Assembly: GCF_000723885.1 (NCBI RefSeq)
Contig: NZ_CCDG010000037.1
Span: 1-64,000, forward strand
Direction of reading: 5' to 3'
DNA from: Paenibacillus camerounensis
Lineage (GTDB): Bacteria > Bacillota > Bacilli > Paenibacillales > Paenibacillaceae
Length of the DNA: 64,000 nt
The position numbers were made by a program, and so were the translations under genes. Positions 25,326 through 34,395 of the stretch are shown piece after piece (the stretch's first letter is position 1; each line of letters begins with the position of its first letter). Under the pieces are notes generated by a model, which was not told where the DNA came from, searched no databases, and saw only the letters and a program-made list of their open reading frames with translations.

Positions 25326-25868
25326 CTATTCCCAGTACTTGGTGGTGCTGAGCTGCGCGGCAAGCTTTTTACTGCTGGCGCGTCTGATTTTGCGCAGCTC
25401 GGAGCGTTCATCGGCTGATTCGCTGATCAGCTTCTCTTCATCGGTCTCCGGAATAACGGCTGGAACCGGTGCAGGGGTGCCGTCCTCCTCAATAGCTACA
25501 AAGGTAAGGAATGAAGTGGCAGCGACGGCACGTTCGCCGGTGTAAAGGTTCTCGGAGATCACCTTGACAAAAACCTCGATGCTGGTACGGCCTGTCCAGG
25601 AAACGAAGGACTCGAAGCAGACAGAATCGGATGGACGGATCGGCCTGAGGAAGTCTACGGAGTCTGTAGAGGCTGTTACAACATTCTTACGGCAATGCCG
25701 CATAGCTGAAATTGAAGCGACTTCATCTATGATGCTCATCAGCTTGCCGCCGAACAGTGTCTTATGGTTGTTTACGTCATTGGGAAATACCCGTCCTGTC
25801 TTAAACACGCGCGATTCGCGGCTGTACTTGAAGGGCGGAACGGTTTGGGAATGGGTTTGCTCTTCCAT
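25326..25868 (-). CDS. Acyl-CoA thioesterase, hotdog fold (YkhA-like)
   Basis: The 180-residue protein has the BFIT/YkhA-type hotdog signature VFPNDVNNHKTLFGGKLMSIIDEVAS (hot-dog helix with the catalytic Asp/Glu) and TASTDSVDFLRPIRPSDSV. It should hydrolyse medium or long acyl-CoAs. The last 50 residues form a charged extension (EKLISESADERSELRKIRRASSKK) not needed for catalysis. GGGAG lies 11 bases from ATG 25868. It is transcribed alone, convergent with rplT. Confidence 0.87.
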   Translation of the reverse strand: MEEQTHSQTVPPFKYSRESRVFKTGRVFPNDVNNHKTLFGGKLMSIIDEVASISAMRHCRKNVVTASTDSVDFLRPIRPSDSVCFESFVSWTGRTSIEVFVKVISENLYTGERAVAATSFLTFVAIEEDGTPAPVPAVIPETDEEKLISESADERSELRKIRRASSKKLAAQLSTTKYWE

Positions 25869-26058
25869 AGTTTGAATAACTCCCTTTTCTTACAATATGT
25901 AAGCATTCATGATAATAGAAAAGCGTTTGGCGTGCAATAATATTATAGACAACTTACAGCGGAAAAATGACTCATGAGGTTTTCTGACGCATTGTGACGG
26001 ATAATCTAACGCAATATGTCACAGTAAACGTTTTCTTGTGAGAAAATGCAAATAATTA

Positions 26059-26110
26059 TTGACCTGAGGTCATTTATGGACTGGATTTTAGCTTTTTTTG
26101 CAGGTATAAT
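26059..26110 (+). promoter_or_regulatory. Transporter promoter with a 13-bp palindromic operator candidate
   Basis: TGGATT (26082-26087)-N17-TATAAT (26105-26110) is a plausible promoter. TGACCT-G-AGGTCA (26059-26071), a perfect palindrome, sits 10 bases upstream of the -35. The intergenic region 25869-26176 shows no other clear structure. Confidence 0.5.
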
Positions 26111-26176
26111 TTGAGCTAATGGTATGTCCAAGCAGAAGACAGAAGACATCCAATTTTTTAAGGGGGATCACAATCG

Positions 26177-27256
26177 ATGAAAAAGTTTTTGAAAACGTCG
26201 CTCGTTATGTTGACCGCTTGCACAGCTATCCTGGCAGGATGCGGAAACAATAACGCTAACTCAGGAAATGCAGCCAACGGAGAAACCGGCGGTAACGCTG
26301 GAACAGCTACTAATGCACCTGCAGCGACTGACGCTCCAAAATCCGATGTGAAGGTCGGTCTGGTTACTGACGTAGGCGGAGTAAACGACAAATCGTTTAA
26401 CCAATCCGCTTGGGAAGCACTTGAAGCCCTTAAGACAGAAGCAGGCGTTGAAATTAAATATCTGCAAAGTAACTCCAATGCTGACTACGAACCGAACCTT
26501 AACCAGTTCGTTAAAGGCGGCTACAACCTGACTTGGGGTATCGGTTTTGACCTTGGTGATGCACTTCTGAAGGTTGCTAAAGAGAACCCGGATGCTAACC
26601 TGGCAATCATCGACAGCGTAGTAGACGCTCCTAACGTTGAATCCGTAACATTCGCTGAGAATGAAGGCTCCTTCCTGGTTGGTGTGGTTGCAGGTCTGAC
26701 TACAAAAACTAACAAAGTAGGTTTCATCGGCGGTATGGAAAGCCCGGTTATCAAACGTTTTGAAGTTGGCTTTAAAGCCGGCGTTGAAGCAGTTAACCCT
26801 GATGCAACGGTAAGCATCACTTATGCAGGTGCATATGACAAGCCTGACACTGGTAAATCCCTGGCTGCTACTCTGTACAATGCCGGTAACGACATTATCT
26901 TCCCGGCTGCAGGCGCAACTGGTAACGGTGTGTTCAATGAAGCTAAGTCCCGCAACGATGCAGGCGGCGACAAAGTATGGGTTATCGGTGTAGACAAAGA
27001 CCAATCCCTGGAGTTTGGTGATGAAGTAACCCTGACTTCCATGATCAAACGCGTTGACGAAGCGGTTAAGAGAGTATCCCAGCAAGTGGTTGACGGAACC
27101 TTCAAAGGCGGTACTACAACTGTACTGACTCTGAAAGACAACGGTGTAGGCCTTCCTGAGACTTCCAAGGCTAACGTTTCCGCTGAAATCCTGGCTAAGG
27201 TAGAAGAGTACAAACAACAAATCATCGACGGAACTATCGTTGTTCCTGGTGAGTAA
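26177..27256 (+). CDS. nupN: BMP family nucleoside-binding lipoprotein
   Basis: This is the extracellular substrate-binding lipoprotein of an ABC importer. The lipobox LAGC (about residues 18-21) follows a basic-hydrophobic signal peptide. A low-complexity Asn/Gly/Thr linker follows, then the BMP/PnrA domain: VGLVTDVGGVNDKSFNQSAWEAL and the GFIGGMESPVIKRFEVGFKAG block. BMP proteins bind purine nucleosides. At 359 residues, with ATPase and two permeases following, it matches B. subtilis nupNOPQ, a guanosine transporter. A 173-base gap with a strong hairpin separates it from the ATPase gene. Confidence 0.88.
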   Translation: MKKFLKTSLVMLTACTAILAGCGNNNANSGNAANGETGGNAGTATNAPAATDAPKSDVKVGLVTDVGGVNDKSFNQSAWEALEALKTEAGVEIKYLQSNSNADYEPNLNQFVKGGYNLTWGIGFDLGDALLKVAKENPDANLAIIDSVVDAPNVESVTFAENEGSFLVGVVAGLTTKTNKVGFIGGMESPVIKRFEVGFKAGVEAVNPDATVSITYAGAYDKPDTGKSLAATLYNAGNDIIFPAAGATGNGVFNEAKSRNDAGGDKVWVIGVDKDQSLEFGDEVTLTSMIKRVDEAVKRVSQQVVDGTFKGGTTTVLTLKDNGVGLPETSKANVSAEILAKVEEYKQQIIDGTIVVPGE

Positions 27257-27294
27257 TACTTGTCTTGATTGTTTTGCTTAACAGCATAGAACAA

Positions 27295-27330
27295 GGGAAC
27301 AAGGCCGGTCTTTAAGCTGGCCTTGTTCCC
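27295..27330 (+). terminator. Intercistronic stem without T run
   Basis: GGGAACAAGGCC and GGCCTTGTTCCC are perfect 12-base arms around a 12-base loop. No T run follows, so it more likely protects or processes the lipoprotein mRNA than ends transcription; such stems raise binding-protein output over the membrane components. Confidence 0.65.
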
Positions 27331-27429
27331 TGTTAAGGTATGATTTGGTTTGATACAGATAGCCGCCCCGTCCAGGGCGGTTAACCGTGTCTGTAAGGTA
27401 TTTATATATTCTGTGATGAGGGTGATTCC

Positions 27430-28968
27430 ATGAGTGCTGCGGCTCCTGTCGTAGAGTTGAAGCAAATCACAAAACGCTTTCCCGGTATTGTCGCGAACGA
27501 CTCCATAAGTCTGACGCTCAAAAAAGGGGAGATTCATGCACTGCTCGGGGAAAACGGGGCAGGCAAGTCAACCTTGATGAATATCGTATTCGGACTATAC
27601 CAGCCCGATGAAGGCAGCATTGAAATCGACGGGAAACCGGTAATTATCGATAGCCCCAATAAAGCTATTGAGCTTGGCATTGGTATGGTTCACCAGCATT
27701 TCAAGCTTGTTGAGCCTTTTACGGTGACTGAGAATATTGTTCTTGGCATGGAACCGAAAAAAGGTCTTAAAATCGACTATAAATCCGCAGCGGAACAGGT
27801 TCGTAAGCTGTCCGAGCAGTACGGCCTGCAGGTTGATCCGAATGCCCGGATTCATGATATTTCGGTCGGCATGCAGCAGCGGGTAGAAATTATGAAAACC
27901 CTGTACCGCGGAGCGGATATACTTATATTCGACGAGCCTACCGCTGTTTTAACGCCTCAGGAAATAACAGAATTAATGGCGATTATGAAGCGGCTCGTTG
28001 CAGAGGGCAAGTCCATCATTCTGATTACGCACAAGCTTAAGGAAATCATGCAGATCTCTGACCGGGTAACCATTATCCGCCGGGGTAAAGTAATTGATAC
28101 TGTTGAGACTTCCGGCACAAACCCGAATGAGCTTGCTGAGAAGATGGTCGGACGCGGTGTAACCTTCAAGGTGGATAAGCAGGTTCCGCATGTCGGGGAC
28201 AGCGTGCTTAAGCTGACAAATGTCAACAGCAAGAGCAAGGACGGGGTTCCTGTCCTGAACGGTCTCAGCTTTGAAGTCAAGGCAGGGGAGATCCTGGGTA
28301 TTGCAGGTGTCGACGGCAACGGACAAAGTGAACTGATCCAAGCCATTACCGGCCTGCGCAAGATTGATTCAGGCTCCATTAAGGTTTCAGGACAGGAGAT
28401 TGCCAACCTGTCGCCGCGTAAGATTTCCGAACTGAACGTTTCCCATATTCCGGAGGACCGCCACAAACACGGTCTGGTACTGGATTTCACCGTAAGCGAG
28501 AATATGGTACTCGAAACTTATTATATGAGCCCTTATAATCAAGGCGGATTCCTCAAGATGGATGTTATTGACCGCCACGCTGAGGATTTGATTAAGCAGT
28601 TTGACGTCCGCACCCCATCTATTGAGACCAAGGCGCGCTCCCTGTCAGGCGGTAACCAGCAGAAAGCGATTATTGCTCGGGAAATAGACAAAAATCCGAT
28701 TCTGCTGATTGCAGCGCAGCCGACGCGCGGTTTGGATGTTGGGGCGATCGAGTTCGTACAGAAGCAGTTGATCGCCCAGCGTGACCAGGGCAAAGCTGTA
28801 CTTCTGATTTCCTTCGAGCTGGATGAAATTATGAATGTGTCCGACAGGATTGCCGTGATTTATGAAGGCCAAATCGTCGGTGAAGTGTTCCCGCAGGATA
28901 CGAATGACCAGGAACTGGGTCTGATGATGGCGGGCAGCTTGAAGCGGGGAGGAAACGCGGGTGCATAG
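27430..28968 (+). CDS. nupO: Nucleoside ABC transporter, double ATP-binding protein
   Basis: This 512-residue tandem ATPase has two ABC modules, as in ribose/nucleoside importers. The first has Walker A GENGAGKST (about residue 39-47), signature ISVGMQQRVE and Walker B FDEPTAVLTPQE. The second has a degenerate Walker A, GVDGNGQSEL, with signature LSGGNQQKAIIARE and QPTRGLDVGA. The degenerate second P-loop is normal for this family. ATG 27430 follows GAGGGTGA. It overlaps the next gene by 8 bases. Confidence 0.92.
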   Translation: MSAAAPVVELKQITKRFPGIVANDSISLTLKKGEIHALLGENGAGKSTLMNIVFGLYQPDEGSIEIDGKPVIIDSPNKAIELGIGMVHQHFKLVEPFTVTENIVLGMEPKKGLKIDYKSAAEQVRKLSEQYGLQVDPNARIHDISVGMQQRVEIMKTLYRGADILIFDEPTAVLTPQEITELMAIMKRLVAEGKSIILITHKLKEIMQISDRVTIIRRGKVIDTVETSGTNPNELAEKMVGRGVTFKVDKQVPHVGDSVLKLTNVNSKSKDGVPVLNGLSFEVKAGEILGIAGVDGNGQSELIQAITGLRKIDSGSIKVSGQEIANLSPRKISELNVSHIPEDRHKHGLVLDFTVSENMVLETYYMSPYNQGGFLKMDVIDRHAEDLIKQFDVRTPSIETKARSLSGGNQQKAIIAREIDKNPILLIAAQPTRGLDVGAIEFVQKQLIAQRDQGKAVLLISFELDEIMNVSDRIAVIYEGQIVGEVFPQDTNDQELGLMMAGSLKRGGNAGA

Positions 28969-30034
28969 ATTGAAAAAAATCTTCGCAACAGACAGCTATG
29001 TCGTGCCTCTGGTTGCGATTCTACTGGGCTTCCTGGTCGGCGCCGTCGTTATGCTCATTGGCGGATACGATCCTATAGCTGCATACTCGGCATTGTTTAA
29101 ACGGGTATTCGGCAGTCCCTATGACTTTGGTGAGGCCATCCGTGAGATGACTCCGCTGATGTTCACCGGTCTTGCTGTTGCCTTCGCCTTCCGCTCAGGG
29201 ATGTTCAACATCGGTGCTGACGGGCAGGTGCTTATTGGTATGACTGCGGCTACTCTGGTGGGAATCAAGCTGGCCGGCCTGCCGATGTTCCTGCTGGTTC
29301 CGCTTGCTGTAATTGCAGCCGGACTTGCCGGTGGACTGTGGGCCGGTATTGCCGGATACTTGAAGGCAAAGCGCGGTATTAACGAAGTTATAACTACAAT
29401 CATGCTGAACTGGATTGCGCTGTATCTGTCGAATTATATTGTGCGGAACTTTCTGCTGCTCAAAGGCCAGAATCGTTCCGAAGATATACCGGCATCGTTG
29501 TCCATGACCTTCCTGAACGGGGTATTCGACAATGCCCGTGTTCACTGGGGAACAGCTATTGCGATTTGTGCGGCCATTTTCTTCTATGTTTACTTATGGA
29601 AAACCAAACAGGGCTACGAAATGCGTGCGGTAGGCCTGAATCCGAATGCTGCTGAGTATGCCGGGATGAATGTTGGACGTAACGTTGTGAAGGCCATGTT
29701 TATCAGCGGCGCATTTGCCGGACTTGCAGGTGCGGGTGAAGTGCTGGGCGTATTCCACTACCAGTCTGTATTCGCTGCATCGCCAGGCTACGGCTTCAAC
29801 GGGATTGCTGTTGCTTTGCTGGGTCTGACACATCCGCTTGGTGTTATTCTGGCGGCTATACTGTACGGTATGCTCACTTACGGTGCTGCGGGTATGAGCT
29901 TCGGGGCGGATGTTCCGCCGGAGCTGATCCGTATCGTAATCGGGTCCATCATATTCTTTATTGCAGCACAAGGAATTGTCCGCTGGGTGCTTAAGCCCTT
30001 TTATCTCAAGCGGAAGAAAGAGAAGGTGTCATAA
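28961..30034 (+). CDS. nupP: Nucleoside ABC transporter permease 1
   Basis: The 357-residue integral membrane protein has about nine hydrophobic segments and the BPD_transp_2 family region GAFAGLAGAGEVLGVF. The conserved MNVGRNVVKAMFISGAFAGL is the ATPase-coupling area. The start is GTG 28961, inside the end of the ATPase gene, with GGGGAGGAAA upstream. YufP/NupP has nearly the same length. Confidence 0.9.
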   Translation: MHRLKKIFATDSYVVPLVAILLGFLVGAVVMLIGGYDPIAAYSALFKRVFGSPYDFGEAIREMTPLMFTGLAVAFAFRSGMFNIGADGQVLIGMTAATLVGIKLAGLPMFLLVPLAVIAAGLAGGLWAGIAGYLKAKRGINEVITTIMLNWIALYLSNYIVRNFLLLKGQNRSEDIPASLSMTFLNGVFDNARVHWGTAIAICAAIFFYVYLWKTKQGYEMRAVGLNPNAAEYAGMNVGRNVVKAMFISGAFAGLAGAGEVLGVFHYQSVFAASPGYGFNGIAVALLGLTHPLGVILAAILYGMLTYGAAGMSFGADVPPELIRIVIGSIIFFIAAQGIVRWVLKPFYLKRKKEKVS

Positions 30035-30991
30035 ATGGATTTAGTGACGTTAGGACAATTGCTCAATACGACGCTTGTTTTTTCCACGGCGCTCATTTTC
30101 GCCGCACTTGGCGGCATCTTCTCTGAACGTTCCGGTGTTGTAAATATCGGTCTTGAAGGCTTGATGATGTTCGGTGCTTTTGCTGCTGCGGTAGGCGGAC
30201 ATTATGCGCAGGATGCAGGGATGGGAGCCTGGGCTCCTTGGGTTGGCGTGCTCTGTGCAATGGCAGTCGGAGTTATCGGCTCGCTGATCCATGCGGTTGC
30301 GTCAATTACCTTCAAAGCGGATCAGACCATCAGCGGTACGGTTATCAACTTCCTCGCGGCAGGAAGTACGCTGTACATGGTTAAGCTGTTTTTTGACGGG
30401 GCAGGCGAGTCTCCGCTGATTGACGGATTCAAGAAGTTCTCAGTTCCTGTATTGTCCAAAATCCCGGTTATCGGTGAAGGCATATTCAATTCCTATCCGA
30501 CAACCTATCTGGCGATCATCCTTGTTATCGTCATTTATTTTGTACTGTTCAAAACGCCATTTGGTCTGCGTCTCCGCGCTGTCGGAGAGCATCCGAGTGC
30601 GGCAGATACCCTTGGTGTCAATGTAAAACGGATGAGATACATCGGTGTAATGCTGAGCGGTCTGCTGGCAGGGATCGGCGGAGCGACCATCACCTTGACG
30701 ACTACAGGCACGTTTGCGCATAATACGATTTCCGGTCAGGGCTTCATTGCTATTGCCGCAATGATCTTTGGTAAATGGAATCCGCTGGGTGCCTTTGGAG
30801 CAGCTGTATTCTTCGGCTTCTCGCAGGCGATACGCAACTATGTGCAGCTGTTCGAATGGTCGAAGAGCATTCCGCAGGAATTCATTTTCATGATTCCGTA
30901 TGTACTGACCATTATCGTATTGGTAAGTGCCGTAGGACGCTCCTCTGCGCCCAAAGCATTGGGAGAACCGTACGATCCGGGTAAACGTTAA
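30035..30991 (+). CDS. nupQ: Nucleoside ABC transporter permease 2
   Basis: This 318-residue membrane protein has ATG 30035 directly following the previous stop. The typical start (TLGQLLNTTLVFSTALIFAALGGIFSERSGVVNIGLEGLMM) and RMRYIGVMLSGLLAGIGGA coupling region mark the second permease of BMP/NupNOPQ-type importers. AAGGTG within the previous gene's end is its ribosome site. It ends the operon at a terminator. Confidence 0.9.
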   Translation: MDLVTLGQLLNTTLVFSTALIFAALGGIFSERSGVVNIGLEGLMMFGAFAAAVGGHYAQDAGMGAWAPWVGVLCAMAVGVIGSLIHAVASITFKADQTISGTVINFLAAGSTLYMVKLFFDGAGESPLIDGFKKFSVPVLSKIPVIGEGIFNSYPTTYLAIILVIVIYFVLFKTPFGLRLRAVGEHPSAADTLGVNVKRMRYIGVMLSGLLAGIGGATITLTTTGTFAHNTISGQGFIAIAAMIFGKWNPLGAFGAAVFFGFSQAIRNYVQLFEWSKSIPQEFIFMIPYVLTIIVLVSAVGRSSAPKALGEPYDPGKR

Positions 30992-31032
30992 AGTAACGAG
31001 TCTGTGCATTTGTGCAGCATCAAAAGATCAGG

Positions 31033-31067
31033 AGCGCATGTCCAGTTTTGCTGGATATGCGCTTTTT
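31033..31067 (+). terminator. Terminator of the nucleoside transporter operon
   Basis: AGCGCATGTCCAG and CTGGATATGCGCT pair with one G-T, loop TTTTG, then five T. Confidence 0.87.
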
Positions 31068-31179
31068 GCTGTTTTCCGGCTGTGTTCCCGTTGCCCGCAT
31101 GTCTGCCCGGGGAGCTGCCGGGACAGCTGTACAGGCGAACGCTATCTAATCCGAATAGACTATGGTTGAAGCTCAGCTA

Positions 31180-31215
31180 ACAAAACGAAGTGTATGCTTC
31201 CGAAGTAAGTTTTGT
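31180..31215. repeat. Dispersed ACAAAAC...GTTTTGT palindromic module
   Basis: This 36-base module, inverted relative to the 15393 array, reads on the minus strand ACAAAACTTACTTCGGAAGC..., matching the array's ACAAAACTCACTTCGGAAGC module closely. A further ACAAAAC lies at 31243-31249. It sits directly before the GYG-rich protein gene. Confidence 0.7.
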
Positions 31216-31267
31216 ACGAAGAAATCCCAAGGAAGCTAAGCTCACAAAACTTTTAAGGAGGAATATT

Positions 31268-31609
31268 ATGGCACAGCCAGTTACAAAGAAACAGGTTATG
31301 AAGCTGGTCGGCAAGCATATCGTCGCTGTAAAAAAAGATGGCTCGAAGGTGACGGGCAAGCTGGTGCGCGTTGCGGGCAACCGTCTTATTCTGCAGCGTG
31401 TAAGTGGTAAAAAAGTGCAAACCAAAGCCCTGATTCCGCTGGTGCTGTTTGATCTGCTTGCTGTTGGTACGGCTCCTTATGCCGGCTACGGCGGCGGTTA
31501 TGGCTACGGCGGGGGACCGTACGGAGGTTACGGGCCTGGGCCCGGCTACGGAGGCTATGGGCCTGGACCGGGTTACGGAGCTCCTTATCCGCCAATCGGC
31601 TTCTTTTAG
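31268..31609 (+). CDS. Small basic N-domain protein with Gly/Tyr/Pro-rich tail
   Basis: ATG 31268 follows AAGGAGGAATATT, a strong site. The frame upstream to 31190 runs through the repeat module and is discarded. The first 65 residues are basic and strand-rich (KLVGKHIVAVKKDGSKVTGKLVRVAGNRLILQRVSGKKVQTKAL), which looks like a small Sm/SH3-like barrel. A hydrophobic stretch (IPLVLFDLLAVG) follows. The last 45 residues are GYGGGYGYGG and GYGPGPGYGGYGPGPG repeats. Such tails occur in spore coat and surface proteins; a coat role is inference only. Confidence 0.7.
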   Translation: MAQPVTKKQVMKLVGKHIVAVKKDGSKVTGKLVRVAGNRLILQRVSGKKVQTKALIPLVLFDLLAVGTAPYAGYGGGYGYGGGPYGGYGPGPGYGGYGPGPGYGAPYPPIGFF

Positions 31610-31611
31610 GC

Positions 31612-32058
31612 TTAACTGAACTGCTTCTCGAATTCAAAGCAAAAATTCTGCGGCTGATAACGGGCTACGCTGTAGCCCATTTTTTCATAAAAGGAAATAC
31701 CAGCTGTATTCCCGGTGTCAACAGCTACCCTGGCCCGCTTACAGCCGCGGGATAATGCAAAACGCTCTGCACGGTCCATCAGCATATTCCCCCAGTGCTT
31801 GCGGCGTGCAGCCGGGGCGATGGCCAGCATATCAATATAGAGCAGATCACCGTGCAGCATGAAATGGACAAACCCCAGCGGATCGCTCTCATAGTCAGGA
31901 CAGGCTACAAGGGTAACACCCTGGCTTAAACGGCGGGGCAGGTCCTTTCTGACCTGGTTAATTATAGTCTGCGGCAGATGTGACAACGGGACGAGCTGCT
32001 TTTCAATTAAATCCATAATGACGCTGTCATCCTGCTTGGGTCTGCGGTAACGAATCAT
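31612..32058 (-). CDS. GNAT family N-acetyltransferase
   Basis: The GNAT fold is visible from DLLYIDMLAIAPAARRKHWGNMLMDRAERFA, where the acetyl-CoA loop R/Q-x-x-G/A appears as ARRKHWG. NTAGISFYEKMGYSVARY is the C-terminal signature. The substrate is unknown. ATG 32058 with GGGGGA at 6 bases is chosen over 32094. It gives 148 residues, normal for the family. It is convergent with the GYG-rich gene, only 2 bases apart. Confidence 0.82.
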   Translation of the reverse strand: MIRYRRPKQDDSVIMDLIEKQLVPLSHLPQTIINQVRKDLPRRLSQGVTLVACPDYESDPLGFVHFMLHGDLLYIDMLAIAPAARRKHWGNMLMDRAERFALSRGCKRARVAVDTGNTAGISFYEKMGYSVARYQPQNFCFEFEKQFS

Positions 32059-32164
32059 CGCACGTCCCCCTTTCCACGCATTGTCGTACATCATATGCCT
32101 GCAGCGGTGTGGGCGTTACGAAAGCAAAGAACAACGTTTTGTGACAGATTAGGAAATATGGGTA

Positions 32165-32194
32165 TTGACTTATCCATGTGAGGAATCATATAAT
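32165..32194 (+). promoter_or_regulatory. Promoter of the ilv-leu unit
   Basis: TTGACT-N18-TATAAT immediately precedes the T-box leader, 450 bases before ilvB. Confidence 0.75.
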
Positions 32195-32199
32195 GTGTC

Positions 32200-32570
32200 T
32201 AAACATTTTAACGAACATACTTGTATCGGCAATGATGAGGACGAAGTTTTAAGGGCTCTTTTGCTCAGAGAGTGTGAGGATCTGCTGCAACCTCCACCAA
32301 AACCCCTTATATACGAGCTCACCTCGGAGCTGTTTTCCTGAAAGGTCCATCAGTAAGAGCGGTGGAATTATTAGGGGGAATCGTTTGGTCCGCGTTACGG
32401 ACTTCAGGTTACAAAGATTTGGGCCCTGCCTACATCGATGGATTTTTGTTACCTGATAAGGCGTTGCATCGCGAGATGTAATGCAAACATGGGTGGTACC
32501 ACGGAAGATCAACCTTTCGTCCCTCACGCGCTTTACTTTGGCGCGTGGGAGGCGAAAGGTTTTTTTGATT
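32200..32570 (+). promoter_or_regulatory. T-box leader, probable tRNA-Leu (CTC) sensor
   Basis: The leader has the early ATGAGGACGAAG kink-turn-like segment (near 32232-32245) of T-box stem I. A candidate specifier CTC at 32318-32320 lies within GAGCTCACC. The T-box motif TGGTACCACG is at 32494-32503. The terminator is AACCTTTCGTCCCTCACGCGC with GCGCGTGGGAGGCGAAAGGTT and a T run at 32560-32567. Uncharged tRNA-Leu would stabilise the antiterminator and let ilvBNC-leuA be transcribed. The specifier placement is by motif position only. Confidence 0.88.
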
Positions 32571-32646
32571 TAGACCCCCTATTGCTGGATAAAAGACGGT
32601 CCGTCATTAGCATAATGAATGTTAACTATCGAAGGGAGGAATACTG

Positions 32647-34395
32647 ATGAGCGCGCAAACACCGGAAGTGCGGTCTACAGAAGAGTTACGGGAGAAATGG
32701 AAAAATCCAGAGGTGATATCGGGCTCTGAAGTCCTGCTGCGCAGCCTGGTTCTGGAGGGTGTAGACACTGTGTTCGGTTATCCCGGCGGAGCGGTACTAT
32801 ATATCTACGATGCCCTTCACGGTTTTGATGACTTCAAGCATATCCTGACCCGCCATGAGCAGGGCGCGATTCATGCGGCTGACGGCTATGCAAGAGCAAG
32901 CGGTAAACCGGGCGTGTGTATTGCAACCTCCGGCCCCGGAGCAACGAATCTCGTTACCGGCATTGCAACGGCGTTTATGGACTCGGTTCCGCTTGTAGTC
33001 ATTACGGGAAATGTCTTCTCCAGCCTGATTGGAACAGACGCCTTCCAGGAAGCTGATATTACAGGAATTACGATGCCGATTACGAAGCACAGCTATCTGG
33101 TGCGGGATGTTGAAGACCTGCCGCGGATTATCCATGAAGCGTTCCATATTGCGAATACCGGACGCAAGGGTCCGGTACTGATCGACATTCCGAAGGATGT
33201 ATCGGCAGCGAAGACGCTGTTTACACCCGTACAGTACCAGGGAGTCAATCTTCGCGGTTATAACCCGCGTACGGTTCCGAACAAGCTGCAGCTTGATAAG
33301 CTGATCCGGGCAATCTCAGCGGCGGAGCGTCCAATTATTATAGCGGGCGGCGGCGTTATCTACTCCGGAGCACATGAAGCAATGACCGAATTTGTAAAAC
33401 GGACAGAAATTCCGATTACAACAACCCTGCTGGGACTTGGCTGCTTCCCTAGTGCAGAAGATCTCTGGATGGGAATGCCGGGTATGCACGGCACTTATAC
33501 AGCCAATAATGCCATACAGCAGTGTGATTTGCTGATTAACATCGGTGCAAGATTTGATGACCGCGTGACCGGCAAGCTGGACGGCTTTGCACCGAAAGCA
33601 AAGATTGTCCATATTGATATCGACCCTGCAGAAATCGGCAAAAATGTCACTCCGGATATTCCGATTGTCGGCGATGTGAAGACGGTGCTGGAAATGCTGC
33701 TTCCGGATCTTACCCGCGCTGCCAATGCGGATGCCTGGAGAACGCAGATTGCCCAGTGGAAGCAGGAGAAACCTCTCCGCTATAACGATTCGGACACAGA
33801 GCTTAAGCCGCAATGGGTCATTGAAATGATTAATGATACAACAAAAGGCGAAGCTATTGTTACAACTGACGTCGGCCAGCATCAGATGTGGGCTGCACAG
33901 TATTATAAATTTAACCACCCGCGCTCATGGATTACTTCCGGAGGCCTCGGAACAATGGGCTTCGGATTCCCGTCAGCGATCGGCGCACAAATGGCTCAGC
34001 CGGATCGGCTGGTAGTTTCCATCAACGGCGACGGCGGTATGCAGATGTGCTCCCAGGAGCTTGCTATCTGTGCTATCAATAATATCCCGGTCAAAATCGT
34101 AGTCATCAACAATCAGGTTCTGGGTATGGTACGGCAGTGGCAGAATCTCATTTATGAGAAGCGCTATAGCTACACAGACCTCGCCGGAAGCCCGGACTTT
34201 GTAAAGCTGGCTGAAGCTTACGGTGTAAAAGGACTGCGGGCAACGAACAAAGAAGAAGCAGGCGCAGCGTGGAAAGAAGCACTGGAAACGCCGGGACCCG
34301 TTCTGGTAGAATTCGTTGTTCCCAAAGACGAGAATGTTTACCCGATGGTAACTCAAGGGTCAACCATTGATCAAATGCTTATGGGGGATGAATGA
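32647..34395 (+). CDS. ilvB: Acetolactate synthase, large catalytic subunit
   Basis: This ThDP-dependent enzyme condenses pyruvate with pyruvate or 2-oxobutyrate, the first shared step of Ile/Val/Leu synthesis. Its motifs are [14 protein letters not shown], the activating glutamate in [29 protein letters not shown], and the ThDP motif [14 protein letters not shown]...[13 protein letters not shown]. The length of 582 residues is normal. GGGAGG precedes the ATG. Its stop overlaps the ilvN start (ATGA). It is controlled by the upstream T-box. Confidence 0.96.
   Translation: MSAQTPEVRSTEELREKWKNPEVISGSEVLLRSLVLEGVDTVFGYPGGAVLYIYDALHGFDDFKHILTRHEQGAIHAADGYARASGKPGVCIATSGPGATNLVTGIATAFMDSVPLVVITGNVFSSLIGTDAFQEADITGITMPITKHSYLVRDVEDLPRIIHEAFHIANTGRKGPVLIDIPKDVSAAKTLFTPVQYQGVNLRGYNPRTVPNKLQLDKLIRAISAAERPIIIAGGGVIYSGAHEAMTEFVKRTEIPITTTLLGLGCFPSAEDLWMGMPGMHGTYTANNAIQQCDLLINIGARFDDRVTGKLDGFAPKAKIVHIDIDPAEIGKNVTPDIPIVGDVKTVLEMLLPDLTRAANADAWRTQIAQWKQEKPLRYNDSDTELKPQWVIEMINDTTKGEAIVTTDVGQHQMWAAQYYKFNHPRSWITSGGLGTMGFGFPSAIGAQMAQPDRLVVSINGDGGMQMCSQELAICAINNIPVKIVVINNQVLGMVRQWQNLIYEKRYSYTDLAGSPDFVKLAEAYGVKGLRATNKEEAGAAWKEALETPGPVLVEFVVPKDENVYPMVTQGSTIDQMLMGDE

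Noticed and set aside
25978..25993. CodY-like box (TTTTCTGA core) upstream of the nucleoside transporter
   Set aside because: About six mismatches to the 15-base consensus, the right half being lost.
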